From: Clostridiales bacterium
GTDB taxonomy: Bacteria > Bacillota > Clostridia > Peptostreptococcales > Acidaminobacteraceae
Assembly (NCBI GenBank): GCA_016342415.1
Contig: JAEIOD010000014.1
Span: 46,725 to 110,724, forward strand
Length of the DNA: 64,000 nucleotides
Direction of reading: 5' to 3'
Position numbers and translations under genes: made by a program
Part shown: positions 25,471 through 33,379 of the stretch, piece after piece
Layout of the letters: each line of letters starts with the position of its first letter
Numbering within the stretch: the first letter of the stretch is position 1
Notes under the pieces: generated by a model
What the model saw: only the letters and a program-made list of their open reading frames with translations
What the model was told of the DNA's origin: nothing
The model's database searches: none

Positions 25471-25499
25471 ATTATAACACATGCAATACATGTGTACAA
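25471..25499 (-). promoter_or_regulatory. btu promoter with palindromic spacer
   Basis: TTGTAC (25494-25499) and TATAAT (25471-25476) on the minus strand, 17 bases apart. The spacer region contains ACACATG-CAATA-CATGTGT (25477-25495), a perfect seven-base inverted repeat, a candidate repressor site in addition to the riboswitch. Confidence 0.6.
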
Positions 25500-25517
25500 T
25501 AGCATTAAGGATTTAAG

Positions 25518-25705
25518 TTATCCACAAAATTTTATACAAAACTATCTTTTTTCTGTGCGAATAGTCAGAAAACTTGAGTTATTCACCACTTATACACAGT
25601 TTCCAGGCACCTATACACAAATTTTGTTGATAACTTCAACATTTCCGACCGAACACTTGTTTTATTATCCACACTATACACAGACTTATACACAGGTTAT
25701 CCATA
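25518..25705 (+). other. DnaA-box array
   Basis: Nine or ten 9-mers match or nearly match the DnaA box. TTATCCACA at 25518 and 25665; TTATACACA at 25590 and 25686; CTATACACA at 25611 and 25674; TTATTCACC at 25579; TTATCCATA at 25697; TTATACAAA at 25532; and TTATCAACA reversed at 25625-25633. All but one point the same way, and several are 9, 11 or 12 bases apart. DnaA binds such sites at oriC and at titration or regulatory clusters. No dnaA gene is in the window, and genes on both sides favour the minus strand, so I read this as a non-oriC DnaA-binding cluster. Confidence 0.75.
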
Positions 25706-25760
25706 TTTAATATTGCCTTTTGTCGTGTTATAATGGATAAAAACAGATTGGAGGTAACAT

Positions 25761-26000
25761 ATGAATATAAAAGTGCTCGGAACAGGCTGTAAAAAATGTG
25801 ACCAAGTTTATGACTTGGTTTTAGAAATATTACAAGAGGAAACACTCACAATACAAGTTGATAAAGTAGAAGATCTTAAATCCATTGTTGCGTATGGTGT
25901 TATGAGTACACCAACACTTGTTATTAACGGAGAAATCTTGTTTAAAGGCAAAGTGCCTTCAAAGAAAAAGTTAAAAGAAACCATAATAGCAAGAGTTTAA
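25761..26000 (+). CDS. Small thioredoxin-like protein (CxxC)
   Basis: A 79-residue glutaredoxin/thioredoxin-fold protein of the Thioredoxin_3 (MTH895/TM0996-like) family, with the redox motif GTGCKKCDQV at 8-17 and the cis-proline region MSTPTLVING. It probably acts as a small thiol-disulfide carrier or metal-linked redox protein; partners are unknown. GGAGG precedes the ATG, and a TATAAT is at 25729-25734, immediately after the DnaA-box array, so DnaA could affect its expression. Confidence 0.85.
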   Translation: MNIKVLGTGCKKCDQVYDLVLEILQEETLTIQVDKVEDLKSIVAYGVMSTPTLVINGEILFKGKVPSKKKLKETIIARV

Positions 26001-26017
26001 TCTTATTTTTTATAAGA

Positions 26018-26047
26018 AAAGAATGCTAACGAAAGTTAGCATTCTTA
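26018..26047. terminator. Bidirectional terminator
   Basis: AGAATGCTAAC-GAAA-GTTAGCATTCT hairpin between the thioredoxin-like gene and mgsA. Confidence 0.88.
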
Positions 26048-26446
26048 TTAATAAGCATCTCTAATTGTTTTCCACTCTTCTTTATGAATCATGCCATATA
26101 ACAGTATTTCTGCTGAAGTAACATTCGTAGCAAGTGGTACTTGATGTACATCACATACTCTTAAAAGAGCGAGTACATCTGGTTCATGAGGTTGTGCAGT
26201 TAAAGGATCTCTCAAGAATATAACAATATCAATCTCATCTAGTGCAACTCTTGCACCGATTTGTTGATCTCCACCAATAGGACCAGATAAAAATCTTTCT
26301 ACTTCTAAACCTGTTGCTTCAGTTATCTTTTTACCAGTTGTTCCTGTAGCACATAGATTATGCTCAATGAGAATATCTCTATGATTTTTTACAAATTGTA
26401 TCATTTTAGGTTTTTTATTATCATGTGCAATTAGTGCGATTTTCAT
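26048..26446 (-). CDS. mgsA: Methylglyoxal synthase
   Basis: A 132-residue enzyme that turns dihydroxyacetone phosphate into methylglyoxal and phosphate. Diagnostic motifs: ALIAHDNKK at the N-terminus, [22 protein letters not shown] with the catalytic aspartate, and [10 protein letters not shown]. Length is normal. Its start overlaps the pheA stop by 4 bases, so the two are translated together, an uncommon pairing of a glycolytic bypass enzyme with aromatic amino acid synthesis. Confidence 0.95.
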   Translation of the reverse strand: MKIALIAHDNKKPKMIQFVKNHRDILIEHNLCATGTTGKKITEATGLEVERFLSGPIGGDQQIGARVALDEIDIVIFLRDPLTAQPHEPDVLALLRVCDVHQVPLATNVTSAEILLYGMIHKEEWKTIRDAY

Positions 26447-27570
26447 TCATTTACTCCATTTCTGCTGTAATAGTTTCCTAACATCAACACCGAATTAGAT
26501 ACCGTTTCAATCTCTTCTAAAGTTTTGTCGACTATTACATCACCAACCGAACCTTCAATATCAATATAAAACATATATGCCCATGGTTTATCAGGAATTG
26601 GTCTAGATTCAATCTTTAACATATTGATGTTATGATTGGCAATAATCTCAAGAACGGAGAATAAAGCTTTCGGTTCATGCGACACTCTTACGACCAAACT
26701 AATTTTATTTGCCGATTTTACTTTAATAGGTTTTAATGCTAATACTACAAAGCGTGTTGTATTGTAATCATGATCATGAATATTTTCTTTTAAAACCGAT
26801 AATCCATATACATCAGCAGCTTCTTTACTGCCGATTGCTGCATATTTACGCTTTTGAAGTTCTTTCACATGCATCACACTTTTAGCGGTATTTGTGTATG
26901 AGTATTGTTGCCACTCATAGTGACTCAAGAATTTCTTACTTTGTTTGAATCCTTGTTCATGTGAGTATACTGCTTCTATTTCACTTAAATCAGTGCCTTC
27001 AAACCCTATCAGATGATGTCTGATTGGCAAGTACAAGTCCCCAACAATATGCATTTGATACTTCAATAACAAATCGTAAACTTCATTGATTGCACCTGTT
27101 GAACTATTCTCAATCGGTAAAATACCATAATCAGCTTCTTTATTATACAATGTTTTGAATGTTTCTTCAAAAGTCCTAACATGGACTTGTTCAGAGCCTT
27201 CTTTAAAGAAACTTTTTAGCGCGATACTGCTAAAAGAACCTTCTACACCTTGATAGACAACTTTCGGATTTTTTATTGGAAGCGAAAACTCAATCACTTC
27301 ATTCTTCATTAAATATTTTTGGTGAGTTCTACTGTATTCCATCAAATCTTTAAAAAACACACTTAACAAACGATCATATTTATGATTGTTTAATAAACTG
27401 ACATTTTTTTCAATCAATTCGGATTCCCTTGCCGGGTCTTTTAAGGGCTTATTATTCTCAATTTTATAAATAGCAACTTCTTCTACTATAGACATACGTT
27501 TTTCAAACAATTTTACAAGTTCTTTATCTATGCCATCAATTTCTTTCCTTAACTCTTTTATATCTCTCAT
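26443..27570 (-). CDS. pheA: Chorismate mutase / prephenate dehydratase
   Basis: A 375-residue bifunctional enzyme. Residues 1-85 are an AroQ-type chorismate mutase ([20 protein letters not shown]). Residues about 105-280 are the dehydratase ([31 protein letters not shown]). Residues about 290-370 are an ACT domain with [20 protein letters not shown], which senses phenylalanine in the family. It makes phenylpyruvate from chorismate. GAGGTAGATT precedes the ATG. Confidence 0.95.
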   Translation of the reverse strand: MRDIKELRKEIDGIDKELVKLFEKRMSIVEEVAIYKIENNKPLKDPARESELIEKNVSLLNNHKYDRLLSVFFKDLMEYSRTHQKYLMKNEVIEFSLPIKNPKVVYQGVEGSFSSIALKSFFKEGSEQVHVRTFEETFKTLYNKEADYGILPIENSSTGAINEVYDLLLKYQMHIVGDLYLPIRHHLIGFEGTDLSEIEAVYSHEQGFKQSKKFLSHYEWQQYSYTNTAKSVMHVKELQKRKYAAIGSKEAADVYGLSVLKENIHDHDYNTTRFVVLALKPIKVKSANKISLVVRVSHEPKALFSVLEIIANHNINMLKIESRPIPDKPWAYMFYIDIEGSVGDVIVDKTLEEIETVSNSVLMLGNYYSRNGVNE

Positions 27571-27581
27571 AATCTACCTCG

Positions 27582-27612
27582 AAAAATAAGTATGCTATTG
27601 TTAGCATACTTA
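27582..27612 (-). terminator. Terminator after M1 peptidase
   Basis: AAGTATGCTA / TAGCATACTT stem followed on the minus strand by ATTTTTC; lies between the M1 peptidase and pheA. Confidence 0.8.
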
Positions 27613-27654
27613 TGTATTATCAGTAGTTTAGTGCGTTTTTAAGTTAATGTCAAG

Positions 27655-29127
27655 TTAATATAACCATGTATCTAATAATTCGTTAATTTCTACACCATAA
27701 ATCGCAATTAGCGCTTCTCTTAAATCATCTTCCTTTAAAATGCCATAAGCATAGTGTTCATATATATACTTAGCAAAAGCCTTCATTTTTTCATCACCAT
27801 AAATTGTATAAATCTCATGATACATCAATGCGGGTTTTGAATAAGCAGCAACACCGTAATCACCCCAATTATCAAATTCTTTTGCTGATTTTGCGACAAC
27901 TACATTATCAAATCCATATTCATTCACTCGATTTTGATATCGCTTCATTGTATCTTGGTAGAAATGTTCACCTGAATATTCAATCTCAAAATATGCAGTA
28001 AAAAATGTGGTTAATCCCTCATCTATCCATCCCTCATCAATTTCATCATCCCCTATCAAACCATAAAACCATTGATGAGCTGTTTCATGTACTATCACTG
28101 TTCTTAAAGCATGAATAGAATCTAAAAGGTAACCTTTTGAAATGAAAACTAATCCGGGATATTCCATCCCAGAGGGAAAGTTCGTTAAAACAACACTGTA
28201 AGTCTTATAAGGATAATCTCCAATTATTTCTTCAAATGAACTGATGGCTTCCAAACTGAATAACATAGCATCTTCTAACCATTTATGTTTTTTAACAGAT
28301 TTAGGATAATAAAGATAAACCGTCGTATCATTGAGTTGTGATTTAATATATTCAAACTGATTTGAAATAACAAACGCAAAGTCTCTCATTCCATCGGCTC
28401 TAAAAGAATAAGTAGTTTTATTCTCTAATGTTTTCAATGACTCTATATAGCCAGAACCTGCAACAATATAACCTTTTGGAACTGTCATTTTTATATCGTA
28501 GTTACTCATATCACTATAAAAAGGATCACCAATGGATAAGTAAGGATCCACATTCCAACCCTCTTCATCATATACGGCCAATATTGGGTACCAATTACCC
28601 AAATTATAAATATCATTAGCAACACCAAATCTTTCTGATGTCGAAGATACACTAACCAAATAATCTAATTCAATTGTATAAGTTTCATTTTTTTTAAAAG
28701 CATAAGATAATTCTACTGAAGTTGTAGTAGGACCTTCTAGAAAATTAACTTCTTTTCCATCTATTGATAGTGATGTTATTTCGATCTGACCACCCAAATC
28801 ACTCATTTCATCAGAGTTACCAAAAAGATTCGGTTGAGATTCTTTTGTAAAAGCATTTGGATAGAGATGAAGATAAATCTCAGTTAAATCAACGGTCTCA
28901 TTATTTGTGTACTCAATGGTTTGTGATGCTGTAATAATAGACGTTTCCGGATCTAAACTCGCATCTATTTGATAGTAATTTAATAATGGATCTGTAAAAG
29001 GTTCTTTTGCTATTACCTCTTCTTCTAAAGTTACCGGTTCTTCATATGCCAGTTCAACTCCATTATCCTGACAGCCTAACATAGTAAAGCTCATCAAAAA
29101 TATAATACATACAATTATTTTTTTCAT
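27655..29127 (-). CDS. M1-family metallopeptidase lipoprotein
   Basis: A 490-residue exported enzyme. Signal peptide with lipobox MLGC19, an acidic linker, an N-terminal beta domain (about 50-260) and a catalytic domain with HETAH at 347-351 and the third zinc ligand E370 (WIDEG), the HExxH-x18-E pattern of aminopeptidase N. The usual GAMEN substrate motif appears as SGMEYPG at 319-325, as in many bacterial lipoprotein members. It is anchored outside the cell and probably trims peptides. Monocistronic. Confidence 0.9.
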   Translation of the reverse strand: MKKIIVCIIFLMSFTMLGCQDNGVELAYEEPVTLEEEVIAKEPFTDPLLNYYQIDASLDPETSIITASQTIEYTNNETVDLTEIYLHLYPNAFTKESQPNLFGNSDEMSDLGGQIEITSLSIDGKEVNFLEGPTTTSVELSYAFKKNETYTIELDYLVSVSSTSERFGVANDIYNLGNWYPILAVYDEEGWNVDPYLSIGDPFYSDMSNYDIKMTVPKGYIVAGSGYIESLKTLENKTTYSFRADGMRDFAFVISNQFEYIKSQLNDTTVYLYYPKSVKKHKWLEDAMLFSLEAISSFEEIIGDYPYKTYSVVLTNFPSGMEYPGLVFISKGYLLDSIHALRTVIVHETAHQWFYGLIGDDEIDEGWIDEGLTTFFTAYFEIEYSGEHFYQDTMKRYQNRVNEYGFDNVVVAKSAKEFDNWGDYGVAAYSKPALMYHEIYTIYGDEKMKAFAKYIYEHYAYGILKEDDLREALIAIYGVEINELLDTWLY

Positions 29128-29187
29128 TAATATCTCCTCCCTATTACTATTATACCGAAAATCAGCAGAGTAAATCTTACGTTTTAT

Positions 29188-29218
29188 TAAAAAAATTGAT
29201 GAAGCTAAGCTTCATCAC
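29188..29218 (-). terminator. Terminator after Lrp-type regulator
   Basis: TGATGAAGCT-A-AGCTTCATCA followed on the minus strand by a T run; overlaps the stop codon. Confidence 0.85.
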
Positions 29219-29669
29219 TCGTAAATTCATTTTCATCGATCAGTATCCTTTGTTCATCTTTCGCTGTAGATAAAACCAGGTAGGTATAAGTATTTTTAGC
29301 AAATTTGTTTATCTCATCAATTAAATGTTCTAAATGTGACGAATTTCTAGCTCTAACCTTTACCAAAAAACATGTATTACCAGTTACTTTATGACATTCA
29401 ACAATTTCTTTCATCTCTGAAAGTTTATCTGACATTTCTTTTATTTCCAAATTTCCGACAGGTACTGTAATAAAAGCCGTTAAATCTATACCTACTTTCG
29501 AGGCATCTATAATCGCAGAGTAACCTTTGATAACCCCTTCATTTTCAAGCTTCTTTACACGTTCCTTTGTAGCCGTGGTAGATAAGCCTATCATACGTCC
29601 CAATTCTGTAATGCTAAGCTTGCCGTTATTTTGTAATTCATTTAATATATTGTAATCATAGTTATCCAT
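29205..29669 (-). CDS. Lrp/AsnC family transcriptional regulator
   Basis: A 154-residue protein with an N-terminal helix-turn-helix (LSITELGRMIGLSTTATKERV) and a C-terminal RAM ligand-binding domain (about 65-140; VGNLEIKEM, CHKVTGNTCFLVKV). Such proteins sense amino acids and control their metabolism. AGGGGACACT precedes the ATG. It is divergent from RNase HI; no amino acid gene is adjacent, so its targets are unknown. Confidence 0.92.
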   Translation of the reverse strand: MDNYDYNILNELQNNGKLSITELGRMIGLSTTATKERVKKLENEGVIKGYSAIIDASKVGIDLTAFITVPVGNLEIKEMSDKLSEMKEIVECHKVTGNTCFLVKVRARNSSHLEHLIDEINKFAKNTYTYLVLSTAKDEQRILIDENEFTSDEA

Positions 29670-29761
29670 AGTGTCCCCTTTTCTTTTGCTAAATCTATTA
29701 TATGCTTAAATAATTTACGATGCAAATGATAATATGATATAATAACTCCGAGGTGATGATC

Positions 29762-30298
29762 ATGAAAAAAATATACATATACACAGATGGAGCCTGCTCT
29801 GGCAACCAGCATGAAACGAATGTAGGCGGCTATGGTGCAGTCCTTCAATATGGTGAACATAAAAAAGAAGTTTATGGTGGTGAGAAGAATACCACCAATA
29901 ATAAAATGGAGTTATTAGCTGTCATAGAATCCTTAAAATTGGTGAAAGACACTGAGGTTTCAATTGAGATCTATTCTGATAGTGCTTATGTTGTGGAATG
30001 TTTTAAGAAGAAATGGTATCTCAATTGGGAAAAGAATGGATGGAAAACATCTAAAAAAACACCGGTTGAAAATCAAGAACTATGGCAATCATTAATCGCT
30101 CTTGTCAGATCTTTTTCAGAAGTAGAGTTTTTTAAAGTCAAAGGACATTTGGATATCTCTAAGACCAGCGAACTAAACAAATGGTACAATAAATTCTGTA
30201 GTCAAAAAAATATTTCAATGGAAGATTATAAATATCTTACAGAGATGAACCATCTAGCAGATGAACTTGCCAATAAGGGTATGGATAACAATAGATAA
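29762..30298 (+). CDS. rnhA: Ribonuclease HI with C-terminal insertion
   Basis: A 178-residue RNase H that degrades RNA in RNA-DNA hybrids. Active-site residues appear in IYTDGACSGN, NNKMELLAV, IYSDSAYV and NHLADELA. Between KGH and NHLADELA there are about 38 residues where E. coli RNase HI has a short loop of about 10. Earlier in-frame ATG codons exist, but GAGGTGATGAT favours 29762. Confidence 0.93.
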   Translation: MKKIYIYTDGACSGNQHETNVGGYGAVLQYGEHKKEVYGGEKNTTNNKMELLAVIESLKLVKDTEVSIEIYSDSAYVVECFKKKWYLNWEKNGWKTSKKTPVENQELWQSLIALVRSFSEVEFFKVKGHLDISKTSELNKWYNKFCSQKNISMEDYKYLTEMNHLADELANKGMDNNR

Positions 30299-30320
30299 GG
30301 AGTGGCTAAGCCACTCCTAT
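30296..30320. terminator. Bidirectional hairpin rnhA/TPR gene
   Basis: AGGAGTGGCT / AGCCACTCCT, ten base pairs with a one-base loop or centre, between convergent genes; only a weak T run follows on either side. Confidence 0.6.
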
Positions 30321-30751
30321 TACATTCTCTTTTTATAGATAATCTCTGCACGATCTGTAAAAAAATCATCTCTTTTTTCTTTCATGTTTTCAATATACTC
30401 AGCCATTTTTTCGTCCATCGGCTCTAGCATATCCATAACATTGTCATAACCTTCAAACATTTCCATACCACACATCATATATGTTTTAGCCATGTCTACC
30501 TGACACCATTCATACAAACCATCCTCTTCTTCATACTCGCTTATAATCTTTTGATACATATCAATCGCTCTGAAATAATCCTTAAAATATATAAATCCAG
30601 CTAAATCAGCAAAATGTTTTAATGCCCAATAATAAACTTTTGGTTCCTCTTCACTGCCTTCAATAATGACTTTGTACTTTTCTACAGCTTCTTCGTAACG
30701 ACGATCTCTAGTTAATTGTTGTCCTTCTTCAAATTCTTTTTTCCAATCCAT
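30320..30751 (-). CDS. Small TPR-like protein
   Basis: A 143-residue, highly acidic, helical protein. Residues about 6-75 look like two tetratricopeptide-type repeats (RRYEEAVEKYKVII, YFRAIDMYQKII). No membrane segment or signal peptide. Such proteins are protein-binding scaffolds; I cannot name a partner. GAAAGGAGT lies before the ATG. It stands alone between RNase HI and the NUDIX gene. Confidence 0.7.
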   Translation of the reverse strand: MDWKKEFEEGQQLTRDRRYEEAVEKYKVIIEGSEEEPKVYYWALKHFADLAGFIYFKDYFRAIDMYQKIISEYEEEDGLYEWCQVDMAKTYMMCGMEMFEGYDNVMDMLEPMDEKMAEYIENMKEKRDDFFTDRAEIIYKKRM

Positions 30752-30812
30752 AGGAACTCCTTTCAGATTATAACTTAATCAATACCTAATTATATCATGT
30801 ATCTCTTCTTTG

Positions 30813-31406
30813 CTACGAGGTTTCTATGTCAAAAAAAGGATGGATCTTAAAGAAATTTTGAAGTAACATCGCTGATCGTATTGAAATTTCTTCTTCCTCC
30901 AATATTCTTCTTGCCTCGCTCTTATCAACAATGATAATATCAGCGTCTTCACTGTCTTCTTGAAAATCTTTTGTTGGTATACCCGAATATGTCCCATATA
31001 CAACATTGACTCGTTCATTAATAATACCAACCGAGACATACCGTTCACGTTCAACATATAACGGAGTAAGATGTAACCCTGTTTCTTCATTAAATTCTCT
31101 TTTGGCCGCGTTTTTTATATCCTCTCCAGATTCAATAAGACCTGCAGGAAACATATAAATCGGACGGCCTGCTGATACACGGAATTCTTTTAGCATAATA
31201 ACATCCGTTTTATTTAGATTGGTTGCAAATACCATGGCACCATCCGTAAACGACTGATGATTAAAAATTTCTTTTTTCAATCTAGATGTATCACCTCTAG
31301 ACACAATTTCCCAATCTCTTTCTTGACCTGATTTAGTCGCATACTTGATCTTATAACTTCTTAAATACTTCAATTCATTAATAGGTTCTATCGATTTTAT
31401 CTTCAT
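30813..31406 (-). CDS. NUDIX hydrolase
   Basis: A 197-residue pyrophosphohydrolase with the Nudix box from about 104 to 126 (GLIESGEDIKNAAKREFNEE, then TGL). The N-terminal beta region with VVxxGDTSR-like and RPIYMFPAG resembles ADP-ribose pyrophosphatase types, but the substrate is uncertain. An upstream frame extension to 31448 is less likely, since GAGGATTGAT precedes the ATG at 31406. Confidence 0.85.
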   Translation of the reverse strand: MKIKSIEPINELKYLRSYKIKYATKSGQERDWEIVSRGDTSRLKKEIFNHQSFTDGAMVFATNLNKTDVIMLKEFRVSAGRPIYMFPAGLIESGEDIKNAAKREFNEETGLHLTPLYVERERYVSVGIINERVNVVYGTYSGIPTKDFQEDSEDADIIIVDKSEARRILEEEEISIRSAMLLQNFFKIHPFFDIETS

Positions 31407-31444
31407 ATCAATCCTCAATGGTTGTGAACAACTTGTCCATTTTA

Positions 31445-31582
31445 TCAAAAAAATGTTATGCCAGTAGCTTTACCTGAGCCAAAATAAATAACAGGCTCCA
31501 GTTTATATACCTTATATGATTTGACTTTAGTAGAAACAATCTTCATATCTTGTCTTAAAGGATTTTTATTAACATCAAACAT
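31445..31582 (-). CDS. Candidate small ORF (45 residues)
   Basis: A 45-codon frame with GAGGTTCTT just before its ATG, located 39 bases upstream of the NUDIX start on the same strand. The product is basic, beginning MFDVNKNPLRQDMKIV, with no cysteines and a Gly/Ser stretch YFGSGKATG. Nothing recognised. It could be a real leader gene of the NUDIX transcript or chance; the good ribosome binding site is the main support. Confidence 0.35.
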   Translation of the reverse strand: MFDVNKNPLRQDMKIVSTKVKSYKVYKLEPVIYFGSGKATGITFF

Positions 31583-31698
31583 AAGAACCTCATATTAATA
31601 AGATAATATTAATATCAGACTCTGTCCATAATAATTTAAATTTTTAATATGATTTGCATATTGTTTTTATATTCTTAATCAATAGCGCAAATTAAAGC

Positions 31699-31725
31699 AA
31701 AAAAAAAGACCGGATAATCCGATCT
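31699..31725 (-). terminator. Terminator after rpsR
   Basis: AGATCGGA-TTA-TCCGGTCT stem followed on the minus strand by nine T; ends the rpsF-ssb-rpsR operon. Confidence 0.9.
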
Positions 31726-31733
31726 TCTGATAT

Positions 31734-31964
31734 TTAACCTTTTACGAATGGTAATAAAGCCATGATTCTTGCTCTTTTGATTTCGATAGTTAAAGCTCTC
31801 TGGTGCTTTGCACAAGTTCCAGTTACTCTTCTAGGTAAAATTTTACCTCTTTCAGATAAGTATCTTTGAAGCTTCTTAACATCTTTGTAATCTATTTGAG
31901 AATCTTTGCTAGCGCAAAATTGACATACTTTTTTTCTTCTGTTTCCTGGTTTCTTAAAAGCCAT
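31734..31964 (-). CDS. rpsR: 30S ribosomal protein S18
   Basis: A 76-residue S18 with the segments [26 protein letters not shown] and [18 protein letters not shown]. The CxxC and a later cysteine suggest the zinc-binding (C+) paralogue. It binds S6 on the 30S platform. Last gene of the operon, followed by a strong terminator. Confidence 0.97.
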   Translation of the reverse strand: MAFKKPGNRRKKVCQFCASKDSQIDYKDVKKLQRYLSERGKILPRRVTGTCAKHQRALTIEIKRARIMALLPFVKG

Positions 31965-31984
31965 GTTTTGTCCCTCCTTTTCCT

Positions 31985-32479
31985 CTAGAATGGAATATCA
32001 TCGTCTCCATCAATCGCTTGGAATCCATTAAAATCATCTTGATGATTAGAATTTTGTTGCGGTTGACCTTGTGATGGTTGTTGTTGTGGTTTATTATAAT
32101 TTTGTTGTTGGTTATACCCCTGATTTTGAGGTTGTTGGTTTTGCTGTGGACGACCATTACTGTCTCCCCACTCTAAGAACTCAACTCTATTAGCAACAAT
32201 TTCAATATTATAATGCTTAACACCATTTTTATCTTCGTAGTTGTTGTTTCTCATGTTGCCATTAACTGCTACCAATCTACCTTTTTTTAAGTAGTTAGCA
32301 CAATTTTCTGCTGACTTGCCCCATACAACAATGTTAAAGAAATCAGCATCGGGTTGACCCTCTTTTTTGAATTCTCTATTAACAGCCAAACTAAATCTTG
32401 CAACAGCTGTACCACTATTTGGGATAAATCTCAATTCAGGGTCTCTTGTCAAACGTCCTATTAATATGACTTGATTCAT
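31985..32479 (-). CDS. ssb: Single-stranded DNA-binding protein
   Basis: A 164-residue SSB with an OB fold (1-105; [18 protein letters not shown]), a Gln/Asn-rich linker (about 115-150) and the acidic protein-binding tip DDDIPF at the end. The tip recruits replication and repair proteins. Order rpsF-ssb-rpsR is universal in Firmicutes. The low-complexity linker explains a spurious ORF in another frame. Confidence 0.97.
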   Translation of the reverse strand: MNQVILIGRLTRDPELRFIPNSGTAVARFSLAVNREFKKEGQPDADFFNIVVWGKSAENCANYLKKGRLVAVNGNMRNNNYEDKNGVKHYNIEIVANRVEFLEWGDSNGRPQQNQQPQNQGYNQQQNYNKPQQQPSQGQPQQNSNHQDDFNGFQAIDGDDDIPF

Positions 32480-32488
32480 GATATCACC

Positions 32489-32776
32489 CTACTTTTCTTC
32501 TTTGTTAATAACCACGTATCTTAAAACATCATCCGAGATTTTGAAATTTCTTTCTAGTTCTCTTGGAAGCTCTGTGCTTGATTTAAAATCTACTAATACA
32601 TAATAACCTTCAGTTAATTTTTCGATTTCGTAAGCTAATTTTTTTGTTCCCCACTCGTCAACGTTAGTCACTTCACCGTCGTTATTAATGATTCCAGTGA
32701 ATTTCTCAATTAACGCAACACGAGCAGCCTCTTCGATATTGTTCTTTAATACGAAAAGAGTTTCATACTTTCTCAT
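32489..32776 (-). CDS. rpsF: 30S ribosomal protein S6
   Basis: A 95-residue S6 starting MRKYETLFVLKNN, with VDEWGTKKLAYEIEKLTEGYYV. First gene of the operon; GGGAGGTGT precedes the ATG. A perfect sigma-A promoter lies 75-103 bases upstream. The leader of about 65 bases might carry the S6-S18 autoregulatory element, but I could not make out its structure. Confidence 0.97.
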   Translation of the reverse strand: MRKYETLFVLKNNIEEAARVALIEKFTGIINNDGEVTNVDEWGTKKLAYEIEKLTEGYYVLVDFKSSTELPRELERNFKISDDVLRYVVINKEEK

Positions 32777-32850
32777 AATTACACCTCCCTATGGTCTGAT
32801 TGGCCCCAAAACAGGGCAGAGAGTAATAGTCATTTCTATTACATCATCAC

Positions 32851-32879
32851 ATTATATCACCAAACTCTTTTGAGTTCAA
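32851..32879 (-). promoter_or_regulatory. Promoter of rpsF-ssb-rpsR
   Basis: TTGAAC (32874-32879) and TATAAT (32851-32856) on the minus strand with a 17-base spacer. Confidence 0.85.
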
Positions 32880-32888
32880 TAACTATTT

Positions 32889-33116
32889 TTACGAATTTTT
32901 TATTTCCAAACTCTGCTTATCTACAGGTTCTCCGTCTCTTAAAACTTTTTTAATCCTCTTTTCCAAATTTCGACGTTCTATCCAAATTTGCTTATCACAA
33001 CCTGTACATTTTATTCGAAAATCCATACCAACTCTCATGATTTCAAAATCATGGCTCCCACATGGATGATTCTTTTTTGTCGTAATAATATCACCTACGG
33101 CAAGATTTAATGGCAT
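32889..33116 (-). CDS. DUF951 domain protein
   Basis: A 75-residue protein with the DUF951 signature: LAVGDIITTKKNHPCGSHDF, then IKCTGCDKQIWIERRNLEKR. Three cysteines (C19, C37, C40) could form a small metal site. In many Firmicutes it lies next to the rpsF operon or parB/ychF, as here. Biochemical role unknown. Confidence 0.88.
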   Translation of the reverse strand: MPLNLAVGDIITTKKNHPCGSHDFEIMRVGMDFRIKCTGCDKQIWIERRNLEKRIKKVLRDGEPVDKQSLEIKNS

Positions 33117-33124
33117 AGTACCTC

Positions 33125-33379
33125 CTATATTTTTTTGAAATTCATGGTATCATCCAAACGTGATACTTCATAACATTGATTCATATCACCAAATGAATCT
33201 CCCATCAAAGATTTTATTTTCTCTAGATCTTCTGTTAAGGCTTTTATCGAAATACCACAGTTTGCACTAAGCTGTCTAGGCGTTGGTATGATTTCGATTT
33301 CTATTCCCTCAAGAGTCTTTTCAGCTTTGATCGCTTTATGCGTCGACTCAAATGTTATTACCAAATATGATTTTTCCAT
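33125..33379 (-). CDS. DUF3343 putative Se/S carrier protein
   Basis: An 84-residue protein of the DUF3343 family, described as putative Se/S carrier-like. The conserved cysteine lies in LSANCGISIKA near residue 41. It starts one base after the yedF stop codon. The two families are typically found together in selenium-using Firmicutes, which is relevant to the copA TGA. Confidence 0.82.
   Translation of the reverse strand: MEKSYLVITFESTHKAIKAEKTLEGIEIEIIPTPRQLSANCGISIKALTEDLEKIKSLMGDSFGDMNQCYEVSRLDDTMNFKKI

Noticed and set aside
25518..25705. Reading the DnaA-box array as the chromosomal origin
   Set aside because: No dnaA, dnaN or rpmH is near, and genes on both sides lie mostly on the minus strand, whereas an origin would show divergent bias. 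The rRNA operon on the right, on the same strand, points to an origin beyond the right edge.
31954..32157. A 67-residue Asn-rich ORF
   Set aside because: It is a shadow of the Gln/Asn-rich linker of ssb in another frame.
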